The notes under the pieces are model-generated. The model did not search any database and was not told where the DNA came from. It worked only from the letters and a program-made list of their open reading frames with translations. A stretch of DNA of 64,000 nt from Antarcticimicrobium sp040365005 (lineage in GTDB: Bacteria > Pseudomonadota > Alphaproteobacteria > Rhodobacterales > Rhodobacteraceae): NCBI RefSeq assembly GCF_040365005.1, contig NZ_BAABWV010000004.1, forward strand, positions 62,001 through 126,000. The letters run 5' to 3'. Made by a program: the position numbers and the translations under genes. Of this stretch, positions 26,788 through 34,911 are shown piece after piece (the stretch's first letter is position 1; each line of letters begins with the position of its first letter).

Positions 26788-28110
26788 TCAGTCCTGCAAC
26801 GGCGACCACGACGGGTCCGAAGCGCCGCCGGGGGTGCGGACCGGGCGCAGGTTGCGGCCGGTGATATCGACGGAATACAGCGTTGACCGCCCCTGCGCGC
26901 CCTTGCTTTCGCGGGTGAACATGATGACCCGCCCGTTCGGCGCCCAGGTCGGCCCCTCGTCGAGGAACGATGCGGTCAGCAGCCGTTCCTCGCTGCCGTC
27001 GGTGCGCATCACGCCAATGTGAAACCGGCCCTTGTTCTGCTTGGTAAAGGCGATCAGGTCGCCGCGCGGCGACCAGACCGGGGTGCCATAGCGGCCCTGG
27101 CCAAAGCTGATCCGCGTGGCGCTACCGCCACCGACCGGCATCACGTAGAGTTGCGGCGTGCCCGAACGGTCGCTTTCGAACACGATCTGGCGGCCATCCG
27201 GGGACAGGCTGGGCGCGGTCTCGATCGAGGGCGCCGAGGTCAGCCGGGTCATGTTCCCGCTGCCGATGTCCATGGAATAAATGTCGGTGTTGCCGCCCTG
27301 TTCGAGCGAGAACACCACCGTCTGCCCGTCGGGGGCGAAGCGGGGCGCAAAGCTCATCGTGCCCTCGCGCGTTTCCAGAACCCGGCGGCGGACGCTGCCC
27401 ACGTCCAGCACGTAGATGCGCGGAAAGCCGGTCTCGAAACTGGTATAAAGCACCCGGTCGCCGGTCGGCGAGAACCGCGGCGCCAGCACGATCGAGGCGC
27501 TGTCGGTCAGGTACTGCACGTTGGCGCCGTCGTAGTCCATGATCGCCAGCCGCTTCTTGCGGTCGTTCTTGGGGCCGCTCTCGGAAACGAAGACGACGCG
27601 GCTGTCGAAATAGCCGCCTTCGCCGGTGATCCGGCTATAGACCGCGTCGGCCACCTTGTGTGCCATCCGTCGCCAGCCGTCGGCAGAGCCCGCGAATTGC
27701 AGCCCGTTGCCCAGCTCGGCACCCGAAAACACGTCCCAGACCCGGAACCGCACAGCCACCCGGTTGCCGGACATCGAGACCGCGCCGGTGATCAGCGCCT
27801 GGGCGTTGATCGCCTTCCAGTCTGCGAACTTGACCGGGGCGGAAAAATCGCTGACCCGCCCGATATGGGCCTGGGCGGGAATTTCCCGGAACAGCCCGGT
27901 GCCGGACAGGTCGGCGGCGATCACCCGGGCGATCTGGGCGGCCATCTCGCCGGCGGCGGGGCTGTCGGGGACGAAATCGGGCACGGCAAAGGGCATCGGT
28001 TCGATCACGCCCTCGGTGATCTCGATCCGCAGCGGACCGCCGTCCTGCGCCATCGCCGCATGGGCCGCAATTGCCCACCCCAGAAGAACGCTCAGCAGAA
28101 ATCTTTTCAT
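26788..28110 (-). CDS. tolB: Tol-Pal periplasmic beta-propeller protein TolB
   Basis: A 440-residue periplasmic protein with a Sec signal peptide (cleavage after AAHAAMA). A TolB N-terminal domain (about 25-160) is followed by a six-bladed propeller with repeated PRFSPTGDRVLYTS, APSLSPDGRQIVFESDRSGTPQLY and PVWSPRGDLIAFTK units. TolB binds Pal and is displaced by TolA. Its start overlaps the tolA stop by 4 bp. Confidence 0.97.
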   Translation of the reverse strand: MKRFLLSVLLGWAIAAHAAMAQDGGPLRIEITEGVIEPMPFAVPDFVPDSPAAGEMAAQIARVIAADLSGTGLFREIPAQAHIGRVSDFSAPVKFADWKAINAQALITGAVSMSGNRVAVRFRVWDVFSGAELGNGLQFAGSADGWRRMAHKVADAVYSRITGEGGYFDSRVVFVSESGPKNDRKKRLAIMDYDGANVQYLTDSASIVLAPRFSPTGDRVLYTSFETGFPRIYVLDVGSVRRRVLETREGTMSFAPRFAPDGQTVVFSLEQGGNTDIYSMDIGSGNMTRLTSAPSIETAPSLSPDGRQIVFESDRSGTPQLYVMPVGGGSATRISFGQGRYGTPVWSPRGDLIAFTKQNKGRFHIGVMRTDGSEERLLTASFLDEGPTWAPNGRVIMFTRESKGAQGRSTLYSVDITGRNLRPVRTPGGASDPSWSPLQD

Positions 28111-29165
28111 TTGATCCGCATCCTCTCCGGATTGAATGTCATCTCGATATCACGCCAGTGGTCGTATTTCTCCACCGGCAGGTCGAATCCCTTGGCGCCG
28201 CAGCGGATGATCGCCCTGCGCGCCGCCTCGAAGGCCTGTTTCGCCGCGCCATCGCCGCCGCCGGAACTCGACATCAGGCGGATCGTCTCCGTCTGCGGTT
28301 TGCCGTCCGGGGACAACGATACGGCGACAACCACGGTCGTGGCCAGCGCCTCGGACGAGAGCGAGCCGACGTTCCAGCACGACGAGACCGCGACGCGCAG
28401 CGCCTCTTTCTCGCCGGCGTTGAGCGGTGGGCCCGAGGGTGCGGCAGGCCGGGTCGGGGTCGGCGCCGTTTCACGCGTCTCGCCAAGCGCCTCGGCCAGG
28501 GCGGCCGCGACGGCGTCTTCGGTACTCGGGGCCGCCGGGGCCTCGGGCGCGGGGGGCCGCCGGGCCGGACGCGCCGCCGGGCGGGGCGAGCGGGTCGGCG
28601 CCAGCTCGGCGCTCTCCTCGGCCTCGGTCACGATCTCGGTCGCGGCCTCTTCCGGCGCGGTGGCCTCCTGCGCCTCGCGGGTGCTGTCGTTTTGCGCCTC
28701 GGGGGCGACCTCTTCGCGCTCGACCGGGTCGGGCCGGGCCTCGGGTGGCGGCGGCGCCACCGGCTCGGGCGCGATCCGCTCGGACGGGCGCTGCGGCCGC
28801 CTCGGGGTCTCCGGCACCAGAGCGGCACTCTCGGGTTCCGGCGGCACCGGCTCGGGCGGGATTTCGAGTATTGGCTCAGGGACGGGCTCGGGCGCGACCT
28901 CGGGCTCGCTGCGCGCCGGGGGCGGGTCGGGTTCAGCCGTCACATCGGGTGTTTCTACCGCGGCCGGCGGTTCCGGTTCGGCCGGGGCCTCGCGCACCTC
29001 GGGCGTCCGGCTCTGCCCGGTCATCAGGGCGAACTCCTCGGCGCTGATCACGCTCACGTCCTGCACCTCGTAGGGCAGCGGATCAGACTGGAAGACACCG
29101 CCCAGAAAGGCCCAGCCGAGCAGAAGCCCATGCGCCAGGGCCGAGATTTTGGTTCCGGTCTGCAC
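28107..29165 (-). CDS. tolA: TolA-like energy-transducing protein
   Basis: A 352-residue inner-membrane protein. A single N-terminal segment (ISALAHGLLLGWAFLGGVF, about 8-26) is followed by a long Pro/Glu/Ala-rich domain (about 50-260) that should span the periplasm. The C-terminal domain (about 270-352; AGEKEALRVAVSSCWNVGSL, EKYDHWRDIEMTFNPERM) resembles TolA/TonB. It transmits energy from TolQR to TolB-Pal. The low-complexity region is Pro-Glu-rich rather than the Ala-Lys-rich helix of enterobacterial TolA. The start is a GTG. Confidence 0.92.
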   Translation of the reverse strand: MQTGTKISALAHGLLLGWAFLGGVFQSDPLPYEVQDVSVISAEEFALMTGQSRTPEVREAPAEPEPPAAVETPDVTAEPDPPPARSEPEVAPEPVPEPILEIPPEPVPPEPESAALVPETPRRPQRPSERIAPEPVAPPPPEARPDPVEREEVAPEAQNDSTREAQEATAPEEAATEIVTEAEESAELAPTRSPRPAARPARRPPAPEAPAAPSTEDAVAAALAEALGETRETAPTPTRPAAPSGPPLNAGEKEALRVAVSSCWNVGSLSSEALATTVVVAVSLSPDGKPQTETIRLMSSSGGGDGAAKQAFEAARRAIIRCGAKGFDLPVEKYDHWRDIEMTFNPERMRIK

Positions 29166-29171
29166 CGCGCC

Positions 29172-29645
29172 TCACCCGGCATCGTCCAGGGTGGGCCCGC
29201 CGCTGTCGGTCACGAGCCCCACGTTCGAAAAGCCGCCCGCGTTCAGCGCCCCCATCACCTGCATCACCAGTTCATAGGGGATCGCCCCGTCGGCGCGCAG
29301 GAACACCCGGTCGCTGTCACGCTCGGCGGCGATGGCGCGCAGCTTGCTCACCAGCTCGTCGCGCCGCACCTCGGTGGTCTGGATCTCGATCCGGCCCTCG
29401 GCGGTGATGGTCACGGTCAGCGGCTCTTCGTCGTCTCCGGGCAGCGCGCCCGCAGCGGTCTTGGGCAGTTCCACCGGCACGCCCACCGTCATCAGGGGCG
29501 CCGCCACCATGAAGATGATCAGCAGCACCAGCATCACGTCGACGAAGGGGGTGACGTTGATCTCGGCCATCGGCCGCGCCCGGCGGCGCCCCCGACCCCG
29601 GCGGCGCGGGCCGCCCTGGTCCTGGTTTTGTACCGCGGCGCCCAT
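29172..29645 (-). CDS. tolR: Tol-Pal inner-membrane protein TolR (ExbD family)
   Basis: A 157-residue proton-channel subunit. A basic N-terminus (RRRGRGRRRARP) precedes the one membrane segment FVDVMLVLLIIFMVAAPLM, with the channel aspartate at residue 36. The periplasmic C-terminal domain includes VFLRADGAIPYELVMQVMG. ATG 29645 lies 4 bp after the tolQ stop; the upstream in-frame extension is inside tolQ. Together with TolQ it uses the proton motive force. Confidence 0.96.
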   Translation of the reverse strand: MGAAVQNQDQGGPRRRGRGRRRARPMAEINVTPFVDVMLVLLIIFMVAAPLMTVGVPVELPKTAAGALPGDDEEPLTVTITAEGRIEIQTTEVRRDELVSKLRAIAAERDSDRVFLRADGAIPYELVMQVMGALNAGGFSNVGLVTDSGGPTLDDAG

Positions 29646-29649
29646 GACG

Positions 29650-30345
29650 TCAGGAATCCAGCTGGCGGCTGAGGATAGTGGCGAACTCGTCGGCAAAGGC
29701 CTCGTAGCCCGCGAGGATGCGGTCGCTGTCCGCGCTCAGCTTGTTGTAGAAGATAACCGCCGGGATGGCCGCCAACAGGCCCAGGCCGGTGGCCAGAAGC
29801 GCCTCGGCGATGCCCGGCGCCACCACGGCAAGGTTGGTGTTCTGCTGCTCGGCGATCCCGATGAAGGCGTGCATGATGCCCCAGACCGTGCCGAACAGCC
29901 CGACGAAGGGCGCGGTCGAACCAACGGTGGCCAGCACCGGCAGACCCTTTTGCAGGTCCTCGGCCTCCTTGGCGATGGCGACATCCATGCTGCGGTCGAT
30001 CCGCGCCTGCGCCCCGGCGATCAGCCCGCCGTCATTGCGGTGCGAGCGGCGCCATTCGACCATGCCGGCGGCAAAGATGCGTTCGGACCGGCCATCGGGG
30101 CTGGGGCCGGTTTCCTCGAACAAGGCGTCGAGCGGATCCCCCGACCAGAAGGCACGGTCAAAGGCCGCGGCCTCGGACCGGGCCGCGCGATAGGAGATCG
30201 TTTTCTGGATGATGATGGCCCACGCCCAGAACGACGAAAAGACCAACATCCCCATCACGAGTTTCACGATCGGGGTTGCCCGTGCGAAAAGCGCCCACAG
30301 GGAGAAATCCATCTCCTGCGCCAGCGCCAGAGTTTCTGCTTCCAT
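29650..30345 (-). CDS. tolQ: Tol-Pal inner-membrane protein TolQ (ExbB family)
   Basis: A 231-residue protein with three membrane segments (about 18-42, 140-160, 173-195). The MotA/TolQ/ExbB signature is in the second half: LPVLATVGSTAPFVGLFGTVWGIMHAF and VAPGIAEALLATGLGLLAAIPAVIFYN. It forms the pentameric channel around TolR. It is first of the tolQRAB-pal-cpoB series; a 101-bp gap separates it from ybgC. Confidence 0.97.
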   Translation of the reverse strand: MEAETLALAQEMDFSLWALFARATPIVKLVMGMLVFSSFWAWAIIIQKTISYRAARSEAAAFDRAFWSGDPLDALFEETGPSPDGRSERIFAAGMVEWRRSHRNDGGLIAGAQARIDRSMDVAIAKEAEDLQKGLPVLATVGSTAPFVGLFGTVWGIMHAFIGIAEQQNTNLAVVAPGIAEALLATGLGLLAAIPAVIFYNKLSADSDRILAGYEAFADEFATILSRQLDS

Positions 30346-30446
30346 CCGCCTGCTCTTTGCCTGATGGCCGGTTGTTGTTTCGGCCTTGTTACTCTCAATC
30401 TAACCCAGATCGGAAACAAATACCATTCCCGGCCCGGGATCCCGTC

Positions 30447-30836
30447 TCAGCCCAGCAACAATGCGCGAATCTCCGCTGGCAGGCGCACTGGCCGGCCCTC
30501 GGCATTCATGCACACGGCGGTGACCGCGGCGGTAAAGATCGGGGTCTCGCCGCGCGTCACCACCTGGTCCATCACCAGCCGCACGCCGGAGATGCTGCGC
30601 AGGGTGGTCTCGACCATCAATTCGTCCTCGAACTTCGCGGTGGCCAGGTAGTCCGCCTCGATATGCCGGACCACCCAGACGATGCCCGCGTCGCGCATGG
30701 CATTCTGGTCGTTACCCAGGTGGCGCACCCAGTCGGACCGCGCCCGCTCGATATAACGCAGGTAATTGGCGTGATAGACGATGCCGCCCATGTCGGTGTC
30801 TTCGTAAAAGACGCGTACCGGAAACTTGTGGCTCAT
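30447..30836 (-). CDS. ybgC: Tol-Pal-associated acyl-CoA thioesterase YbgC
   Basis: A 129-residue hotdog-fold thioesterase. The signature VFYEDTDMGGIVYHANYLRYIERARSDW contains the catalytic Asp near residue 14 of the family. It hydrolyses short or long acyl-CoA/ACP and is linked to tol genes in most Gram-negatives, with a possible role in phospholipid metabolism. Its ATG overlaps the preceding gene stop (ATGA). Confidence 0.95.
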   Translation of the reverse strand: MSHKFPVRVFYEDTDMGGIVYHANYLRYIERARSDWVRHLGNDQNAMRDAGIVWVVRHIEADYLATAKFEDELMVETTLRSISGVRLVMDQVVTRGETPIFTAAVTAVCMNAEGRPVRLPAEIRALLLG

Positions 30837-31483
30837 CGGTTTGCCTCCATCCGGGCGAACAGCCGCAGCGCATGGGCGGGATCGCGCGCCACCGCCGGCA
30901 ACACCGGGTCATAGGCCGCGCGGATCACCCCGGCGATCTCGGGCCGCAGGATGGTCTGGTCCCCCGCCACGGCCAGCGGCGAGCTGTCGCGAAAGGCGCG
31001 CTCGGACCACAACAGCACCGTCTGCACCACCTGCCCCAGCGCAAGGCTCTCTGCCGGCACTTCGAGCATGTCCTTATCCATGCGCAGGAACACGAAGGCG
31101 GCCTTGATCGCGCCGTCCGCGTCGAACCGGAACGCGCGGTACTGATTGGCGCCCGCCGCCGTCAACCGCTCCACCAGCGGACCAAGATCGGGAAGCAGCC
31201 GGTCCATGTTCGGCACCTCTGGCAGCTCGGCCCAGTCGCGGATGAAGAACACCATGCAATTGCTGCCCAGTTCCGGGTCGGTCTCGGCCAGCTTGTGCCC
31301 CGACAGTGCCGCCACCGCCTCGAAGGCGCCCTTGACCACCGACAGCGTTTCCTCTTCGACGCCGAACACCACCGGTGCGATCGGCCGGCCCCAACGGGCG
31401 AACAGGAACTCGCCGCTTTCGCGGGTGAACAGCGCCTCGATCTCTTCGGGTGTCACGCGGGGGCCTCCGATCCGTCTTGCCAT
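30833..31483 (-). CDS. Conserved protein of unknown function between ruvB and ybgC
   Basis: A 216-residue soluble protein. I do not recognise a family. It has no signal peptide and no membrane segment. Recognisable features are a well-mixed alpha/beta sequence, RESGEFLFARWGRPIAPVVFG near the N-terminus, VFFIRDWAELPEVPNM in the middle, and an alpha-helical C-terminus. It overlaps ybgC by 4 bp and lies 67 bp after ruvB, so it is part of the ruv-tol block and presumably expressed with it. Confidence 0.72.
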   Translation of the reverse strand: MARRIGGPRVTPEEIEALFTRESGEFLFARWGRPIAPVVFGVEEETLSVVKGAFEAVAALSGHKLAETDPELGSNCMVFFIRDWAELPEVPNMDRLLPDLGPLVERLTAAGANQYRAFRFDADGAIKAAFVFLRMDKDMLEVPAESLALGQVVQTVLLWSERAFRDSSPLAVAGDQTILRPEIAGVIRAAYDPVLPAVARDPAHALRLFARMEANR

Positions 31484-31550
31484 TTCCAGCCATAAGACCC
31501 CGCCCGCGCAACCGCAAGCGGAGCGCGACGTCGCAGGCCGTGCGGGTGAC

Positions 31551-32579
31551 CTAGTTGAACAAGTCGCTCTGCCGTTTCGGCATCGGCAGGCCCAGGTGCG
31601 CCCAGGCCTTTTGCGCCAGCATCCGGCCGCGCGGGGTGCGCTGGATCAGGCCCTGTTGCAACAGGTAAGGCTCGATCACCTCTTCCAGCGCATCGCGGCT
31701 TTCCGACAGGGCCGCCGACAGGGTCTCGATCCCCACCGGCCCGCCGCCGTAATTCTCGGCGATCAGCGCAAGGTAGCGCCGGTCGGCGCCATCCAGCCCC
31801 AGGTGATCGACCCCCAGCCGGGTCAGGGCATTGTCGGCCAAGGCTTGCGTGATCGTACCGTCGCCCTCGACCACGGCGAAATCCACCACCCGGCGCAGCA
31901 GGCGGCCCGCGATCCGCGGCGTGCCGCGCGCCCGTCGGGCAATCTCGCGCGCGCCGGCGGCATCGGCGGGCGCGCCCAGCTTGCGGGCGTTGCGGGTGAC
32001 GATCTCGAAAAGCTCGTCCTCGGTATAGAACTGCAACCGGGTCGGAATGCCGAACCGGTCGCGCAGGGGCGTGGTCAACAGCCCCATCCGCGTGGTCGCA
32101 CCGACCAGGGTAAAGGGCTGCAACTCGATCCGCACGGTGCGCGCCGCCGGCCCCTCGCCGATCACCAGGTCGAGTTCGAAGTCCTCCAGCGCCGGATAAA
32201 GCACCTCTTCCACCGCCGGGTTCAACCGGTGGATCTCGTCGATGAAGAGGACGTCACGCGATTCCAGGTTGGTCAGGATCGCGGCCAGGTCCCCCGCCTT
32301 GGCCAGAACCGGACCGGAGGTCATGCGGAAATTCACCCCCAGCTCGCGCGCCATGATCTGCGCCAGCGTCGTCTTGCCCAGACCCGGCGGGCCGTGGAAC
32401 AGGGTGTGATCCATCGCCTCGCCGCGCTGCCGGGCCGACTGGATGAAAATGCGCAGGTTGGCGCGCGCCTCGGCCTGACCGATGAAGTCATCCAGCGTCT
32501 GCGGACGCAGGGCGCGGTCGTCGCCGGCGGCGTCCTCGGGCAGCGGATCGGGCCGCAGCGTGGGGTCGGAACCGCTCAT
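31551..32579 (-). CDS. ruvB: Holliday junction branch migration ATPase RuvB
   Basis: A 342-residue AAA+ motor. Walker A GPPGLGKTTLAQ lies near residue 63, Walker B is VLFIDEIHRLNPAVEE, sensor and arginine-finger regions are LVGATTRMGLLTTPLRDRFG, and the C-terminal winged helix contains GPVGIETLSAALSE and RTPRGRMLAQKAWAHLG. It drives branch migration on RuvA. It follows ruvA by 38 bp. Confidence 0.98.
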   Translation of the reverse strand: MSGSDPTLRPDPLPEDAAGDDRALRPQTLDDFIGQAEARANLRIFIQSARQRGEAMDHTLFHGPPGLGKTTLAQIMARELGVNFRMTSGPVLAKAGDLAAILTNLESRDVLFIDEIHRLNPAVEEVLYPALEDFELDLVIGEGPAARTVRIELQPFTLVGATTRMGLLTTPLRDRFGIPTRLQFYTEDELFEIVTRNARKLGAPADAAGAREIARRARGTPRIAGRLLRRVVDFAVVEGDGTITQALADNALTRLGVDHLGLDGADRRYLALIAENYGGGPVGIETLSAALSESRDALEEVIEPYLLQQGLIQRTPRGRMLAQKAWAHLGLPMPKRQSDLFN

Positions 32580-32617
32580 CGGGCCTCGCTCCGGTCAGGT
32601 CTGCGCATCGCCATCCC

Positions 32618-33307
32618 CTATCCCTTCGGCGCCAGAAGCTTCAGCGCGGCACGGATCAGCGCGGCCTCGCCCGCCTCCGGGTCCGCACCGGCGGCCTCGG
32701 CCACTGCGGCGGCAGCCTCGGAGGGACCATAGCCCAGGTTGGACAGCGCCGACAGCGCATCGGCCTGCGCACTGGCACGCGAGGGCGCCCGCGGCTTGGG
32801 CGCGGCTTTCTTCGATGTCGTCTCGCGCGGCTCCACCACCTCGACCACCGGCGCCGGGTCCGGCCCCTCCATCGCCTCGGTGATCGACCCGCCCAATGCC
32901 ATCACCCCGGGTGCCTTGTCCTTGAGGTCGAGCACGATCCGCTGCGCCGTCTTGGGGCCGACACCCCGCGCGGCCTTGACCGCCGCCCAGTCGCCCAGCG
33001 CGATAGCCCGGCCCACACCCTCGGGCCCAAGCGTGCCGAGAATGGCCAGCGACACCTTGGCGCCGACCCCCTGCACGCTGGTCAACAGACGGTGCCATTC
33101 CTTTTCCACCAACGTGGGAAATCCGAACAGCTGCATCAGGTCCTCGCGCACCACCAGGTCGGTATAGAGCGACACCGCCTCGCCCACGACGGGCAGCGCC
33201 GCCATGGTCCGGTCGGAGCAATAGACAAGATAGCCGACGCCGCCCACGTCGATCAGGATGTGATCCTCGGCACGATAGCCGATCCGCCCGGTCAGCCGCC
33301 CGATCAT
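32618..33307 (-). CDS. ruvA: Holliday junction DNA-binding protein RuvA
   Basis: A 229-residue tetrameric junction binder. Domain I is MIGRLTGRIGYRAEDHILIDVGGVGYLV..., domain II has two helix-hairpin-helix motifs (LTSVQGVGAKVSLAIL and ARGVGPKTAQRIVLDLKDK), and domain III at the C-terminus (DALSALSNLGYGPSEAAAAVAEA) contacts RuvB. The linker of about 40 residues is longer and more Pro/Glu-rich than in E. coli. The ATG overlaps the ruvC stop by 4 bp. Confidence 0.97.
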   Translation of the reverse strand: MIGRLTGRIGYRAEDHILIDVGGVGYLVYCSDRTMAALPVVGEAVSLYTDLVVREDLMQLFGFPTLVEKEWHRLLTSVQGVGAKVSLAILGTLGPEGVGRAIALGDWAAVKAARGVGPKTAQRIVLDLKDKAPGVMALGGSITEAMEGPDPAPVVEVVEPRETTSKKAAPKPRAPSRASAQADALSALSNLGYGPSEAAAAVAEAAGADPEAGEAALIRAALKLLAPKG

Positions 33308-33807
33308 GCCCCCACCTCGCGCAGGCGCATGCCGCCTTCGGTTCCGCCGTAATAAGCGTGGCAGATCGCGATCGCCAGCGCGTCGGCGGCGTCCGGTCCC
33401 GCCGGGTTGCAGCCCGGCAATTGCAGCTTGACCATGTGCAGCACCTGATCCTTTTCCGCGTGGCCGACGCCAACCACGGTTTTCTTGACGCGGTTGGGTG
33501 CGTACTCGCCCACCGGCAGCCCGCCCTGCGCCAGCGTCAGCAGCGCGACACCCCGGGCCTGGCCCAGCTTCAGCGTCGCGACGCCGTCCTTGTTGACAAA
33601 GGTCTGTTCGATGGCGGCCTCGTCGGGGGTGAACTCGGCGATCACCTGGGTCAACTGCCGGTTCAGCGACAACAGCCGCAAGGCCAGCACATCCGCCCCG
33701 TCCGAGCGGCACAAACCGTTCGCAACGTGCCGCAATCGCCCGTTGTGCGATTCGATCACGCCCCATCCAAGGGTTCTCAGCCCCGGATCAATGCCCAGAA
33801 TTCGCAT
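33304..33807 (-). CDS. ruvC: Holliday junction resolvase RuvC
   Basis: A 167-residue endonuclease that cuts junctions at symmetrical sites. Catalytic acidic residues lie in ILGIDPGLRTLGWGVIE (Asp7), AAIEQTFVNKDGVATLKLGQARG (Glu about 67) and DAADALAIAICHAYY (two Asp near the C-terminus). ATG 33807 is the family start. No strong SD is visible in front of it. It heads the ruvCAB set. Confidence 0.97.
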   Translation of the reverse strand: MRILGIDPGLRTLGWGVIESHNGRLRHVANGLCRSDGADVLALRLLSLNRQLTQVIAEFTPDEAAIEQTFVNKDGVATLKLGQARGVALLTLAQGGLPVGEYAPNRVKKTVVGVGHAEKDQVLHMVKLQLPGCNPAGPDAADALAIAICHAYYGGTEGGMRLREVGA

Positions 33808-34146
33808 GCACTGCCCGGCCCCGCCCGGAAATCGTTGCTTTTTTGATGCAGTAGCACGAAAGGCGAACATGGTCCAAGCAAAACGCGGAAAACTTCTGAT
33901 CACGACAAATGCGACACCAGGATTTTCCAAACGCGACACGCGGCCTGAAAGCGACGTGAATCCCGTCTGAAAACGACATGATTTCTGACCGGAAGTCACG
34001 ATTATTTCAGGTTTTTTTCAATCCGGGCGACCCATGCACAAAGCGCATAATAACCATGCATTTTGCGCCCTTGCGCAAAAAATTCATGCAGACTACCTGC
34101 CCCTCAGAACGACACAGTGCAAACCATCAATCAAAGGAACACGTCA
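33808..34146. other. Divergent intergenic region between ruvC and DUF1127
   Basis: A 339-bp stretch without a gene, AT-richer than its surroundings. It must hold promoters for ruvC on one side and DUF1127 on the other. I see a perfect inverted repeat (separate entry) and a CTTGCGC element at 34070, which resembles the -35 half of heat-shock sigma promoters but lacks a matching -10 at the proper distance. No conserved ORF or tRNA was found. Confidence 0.6.
34061..34080. promoter_or_regulatory. Perfect 8-bp inverted repeat upstream of DUF1127
   Basis: TTTTGCGC (34061-34068) and GCGCAAAA (34073-34080) flank a CCTT spacer, 66 bp before the DUF1127 start codon. On the minus strand it would look like a terminator (stem then A/T-run) for transcripts coming from the right; on DNA it could be an operator. 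Confidence 0.4.
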
Positions 34147-34365
34147 ATGGCTGCATTCGACACCACCCGCCCCGTTTCCGACTCGGCCATCCTGTTTGGT
34201 CGCATCGGCGCCGCCATCTGCGCCGTGATCACCGCCGTCGCCGCCTGGAACGACGCCCGCGTGACCCGCAACGCGCTGGCATCGCTCAGCGACCGCGAAC
34301 TGGAAGACATTGGCCTGATCCGCGGCGAAATCGACCTGATCGCCCAGCGTCCAGCCTCGCGCTGA
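34147..34365 (+). CDS. DUF1127 (YjiS-like) small protein
   Basis: A 72-residue protein. The first 35 residues are mildly hydrophobic (AILFGRIGAAICAVITAVAAW) and the C-terminal half carries the DUF1127 signature ARVTRNALASLSDRELEDIG followed by LIRGEIDLIAQ. Start ATG 34147 has AAAGGA 8 bases upstream. In Rhodobacter sphaeroides a DUF1127 protein (CcaF1) acts in sRNA maturation and turnover and is encoded just before the CcsR sRNAs; the hairpins directly after this gene invite the same comparison. Confidence 0.88.
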   Translation: MAAFDTTRPVSDSAILFGRIGAAICAVITAVAAWNDARVTRNALASLSDRELEDIGLIRGEIDLIAQRPASR

Positions 34366-34440
34366 CGCCTTTTTCCGTCTCTCCCTCGGAGACAGATGAA
34401 ACCGCCGCGGGGCTCCGGCCCACGCGGCGGTTTTTTTTCG
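34366..34440 (+). ncRNA. Candidate 3'-UTR sRNA after DUF1127 (cuckoo/CcsR-like)
   Basis: Right after the DUF1127 stop comes a hairpin with GTCTC (34377-34381), a pyrimidine-rich loop TCCCTCG, and GAGAC (34389-34393). It is followed 8 bases later by a strong terminator. C/U-rich loops complementary to ribosome binding sites, next to DUF1127 genes, define the cuckoo RNA family that includes CcsR1-4. The loop here is shorter than the canonical CCTCCTCCC and there is only one such hairpin, so the match is partial. Confidence 0.4.
34402..34438 (+). terminator. Strong rho-independent terminator after DUF1127
   Basis: CCGCCGCG (34402-34409) pairs with CGCGGCGG (34423-34430), and eight T follow directly (34431-34438). 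The 13-base loop can add inner pairs. It ends DUF1127 and the candidate sRNA. Confidence 0.9.
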
Positions 34441-34463
34441 ACATCACGCTGGGGACCTTCTGC

Positions 34464-34805
34464 TCAGGGCATTAGCTGTGCGATCTGCCCGGCCAGCACT
34501 TCGGTCAGCGGGTCCGACTGCATGACCCAGGCGCCGATGGCCTCGGCAGATGTGCCCGCCTCCAGCCGCGCGACCCGTTCGTCATAGGTAGCGGTGCCGG
34601 CAACTGCCAACAGCATGGTCTTGAAGGCAAAGAACGCCGCCACCAACAGCAGGACCAAGCGCAGCGAAATGCGTGGTCGCCGCGCAGGTGCGGTCACCAA
34701 AAGCCCGTCGGGGCGCATTTGGGTCACACATCCACGCGACATGGCGCGATGCTTGCGCGTCAGCCGGACCACGCGCCGGGAAAATTCCAGATCTTGATGG
34801 GCCAT
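34464..34805 (-). CDS. Small membrane protein of unknown function
   Basis: A 113-residue protein with a basic N-terminus (MAHQDLEFSRRVVRLTRKHRAM), one membrane segment (LRLVLLLVAAFFAFKTMLLAV, about 52-72) and a C-terminal region of about 40 residues (TYDERVARLEAGTSAEAIGAWVMQ) that is helical. AGAGAGGG lies 4 bases before ATG 34805. I do not recognise a family. It converges on the DUF1127 terminator. Confidence 0.65.
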   Translation of the reverse strand: MAHQDLEFSRRVVRLTRKHRAMSRGCVTQMRPDGLLVTAPARRPRISLRLVLLLVAAFFAFKTMLLAVAGTATYDERVARLEAGTSAEAIGAWVMQSDPLTEVLAGQIAQLMP

Positions 34806-34873
34806 GACACCCTCTCTATCTCTGGCCCCCACCAGAAGACCGGGCAAAGGTCTGGCCGAATTGTGGCAAGAAT

Positions 34874-34896
34874 GGGGCAGATATCTCGAATGCCCC
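34874..34896 (-). terminator. Hairpin downstream of prmA
   Basis: GGGGCA (34874-34879) and TGCCCC (34891-34896) form a 6-bp stem 15 bp after the prmA stop. The following bases on the minus strand are only moderately T-rich, so termination would be weak. Confidence 0.4.
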
Positions 34897-34911
34897 TAAA
34901 ACCCGCCTGAT

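Noticed and set aside
34066..34100. Heat-shock sigma promoter for DUF1127 (CTTGCGC)
   Set aside because: The expected CCATnT-type -10 is missing at the proper distance, so it is not listed as a promoter.
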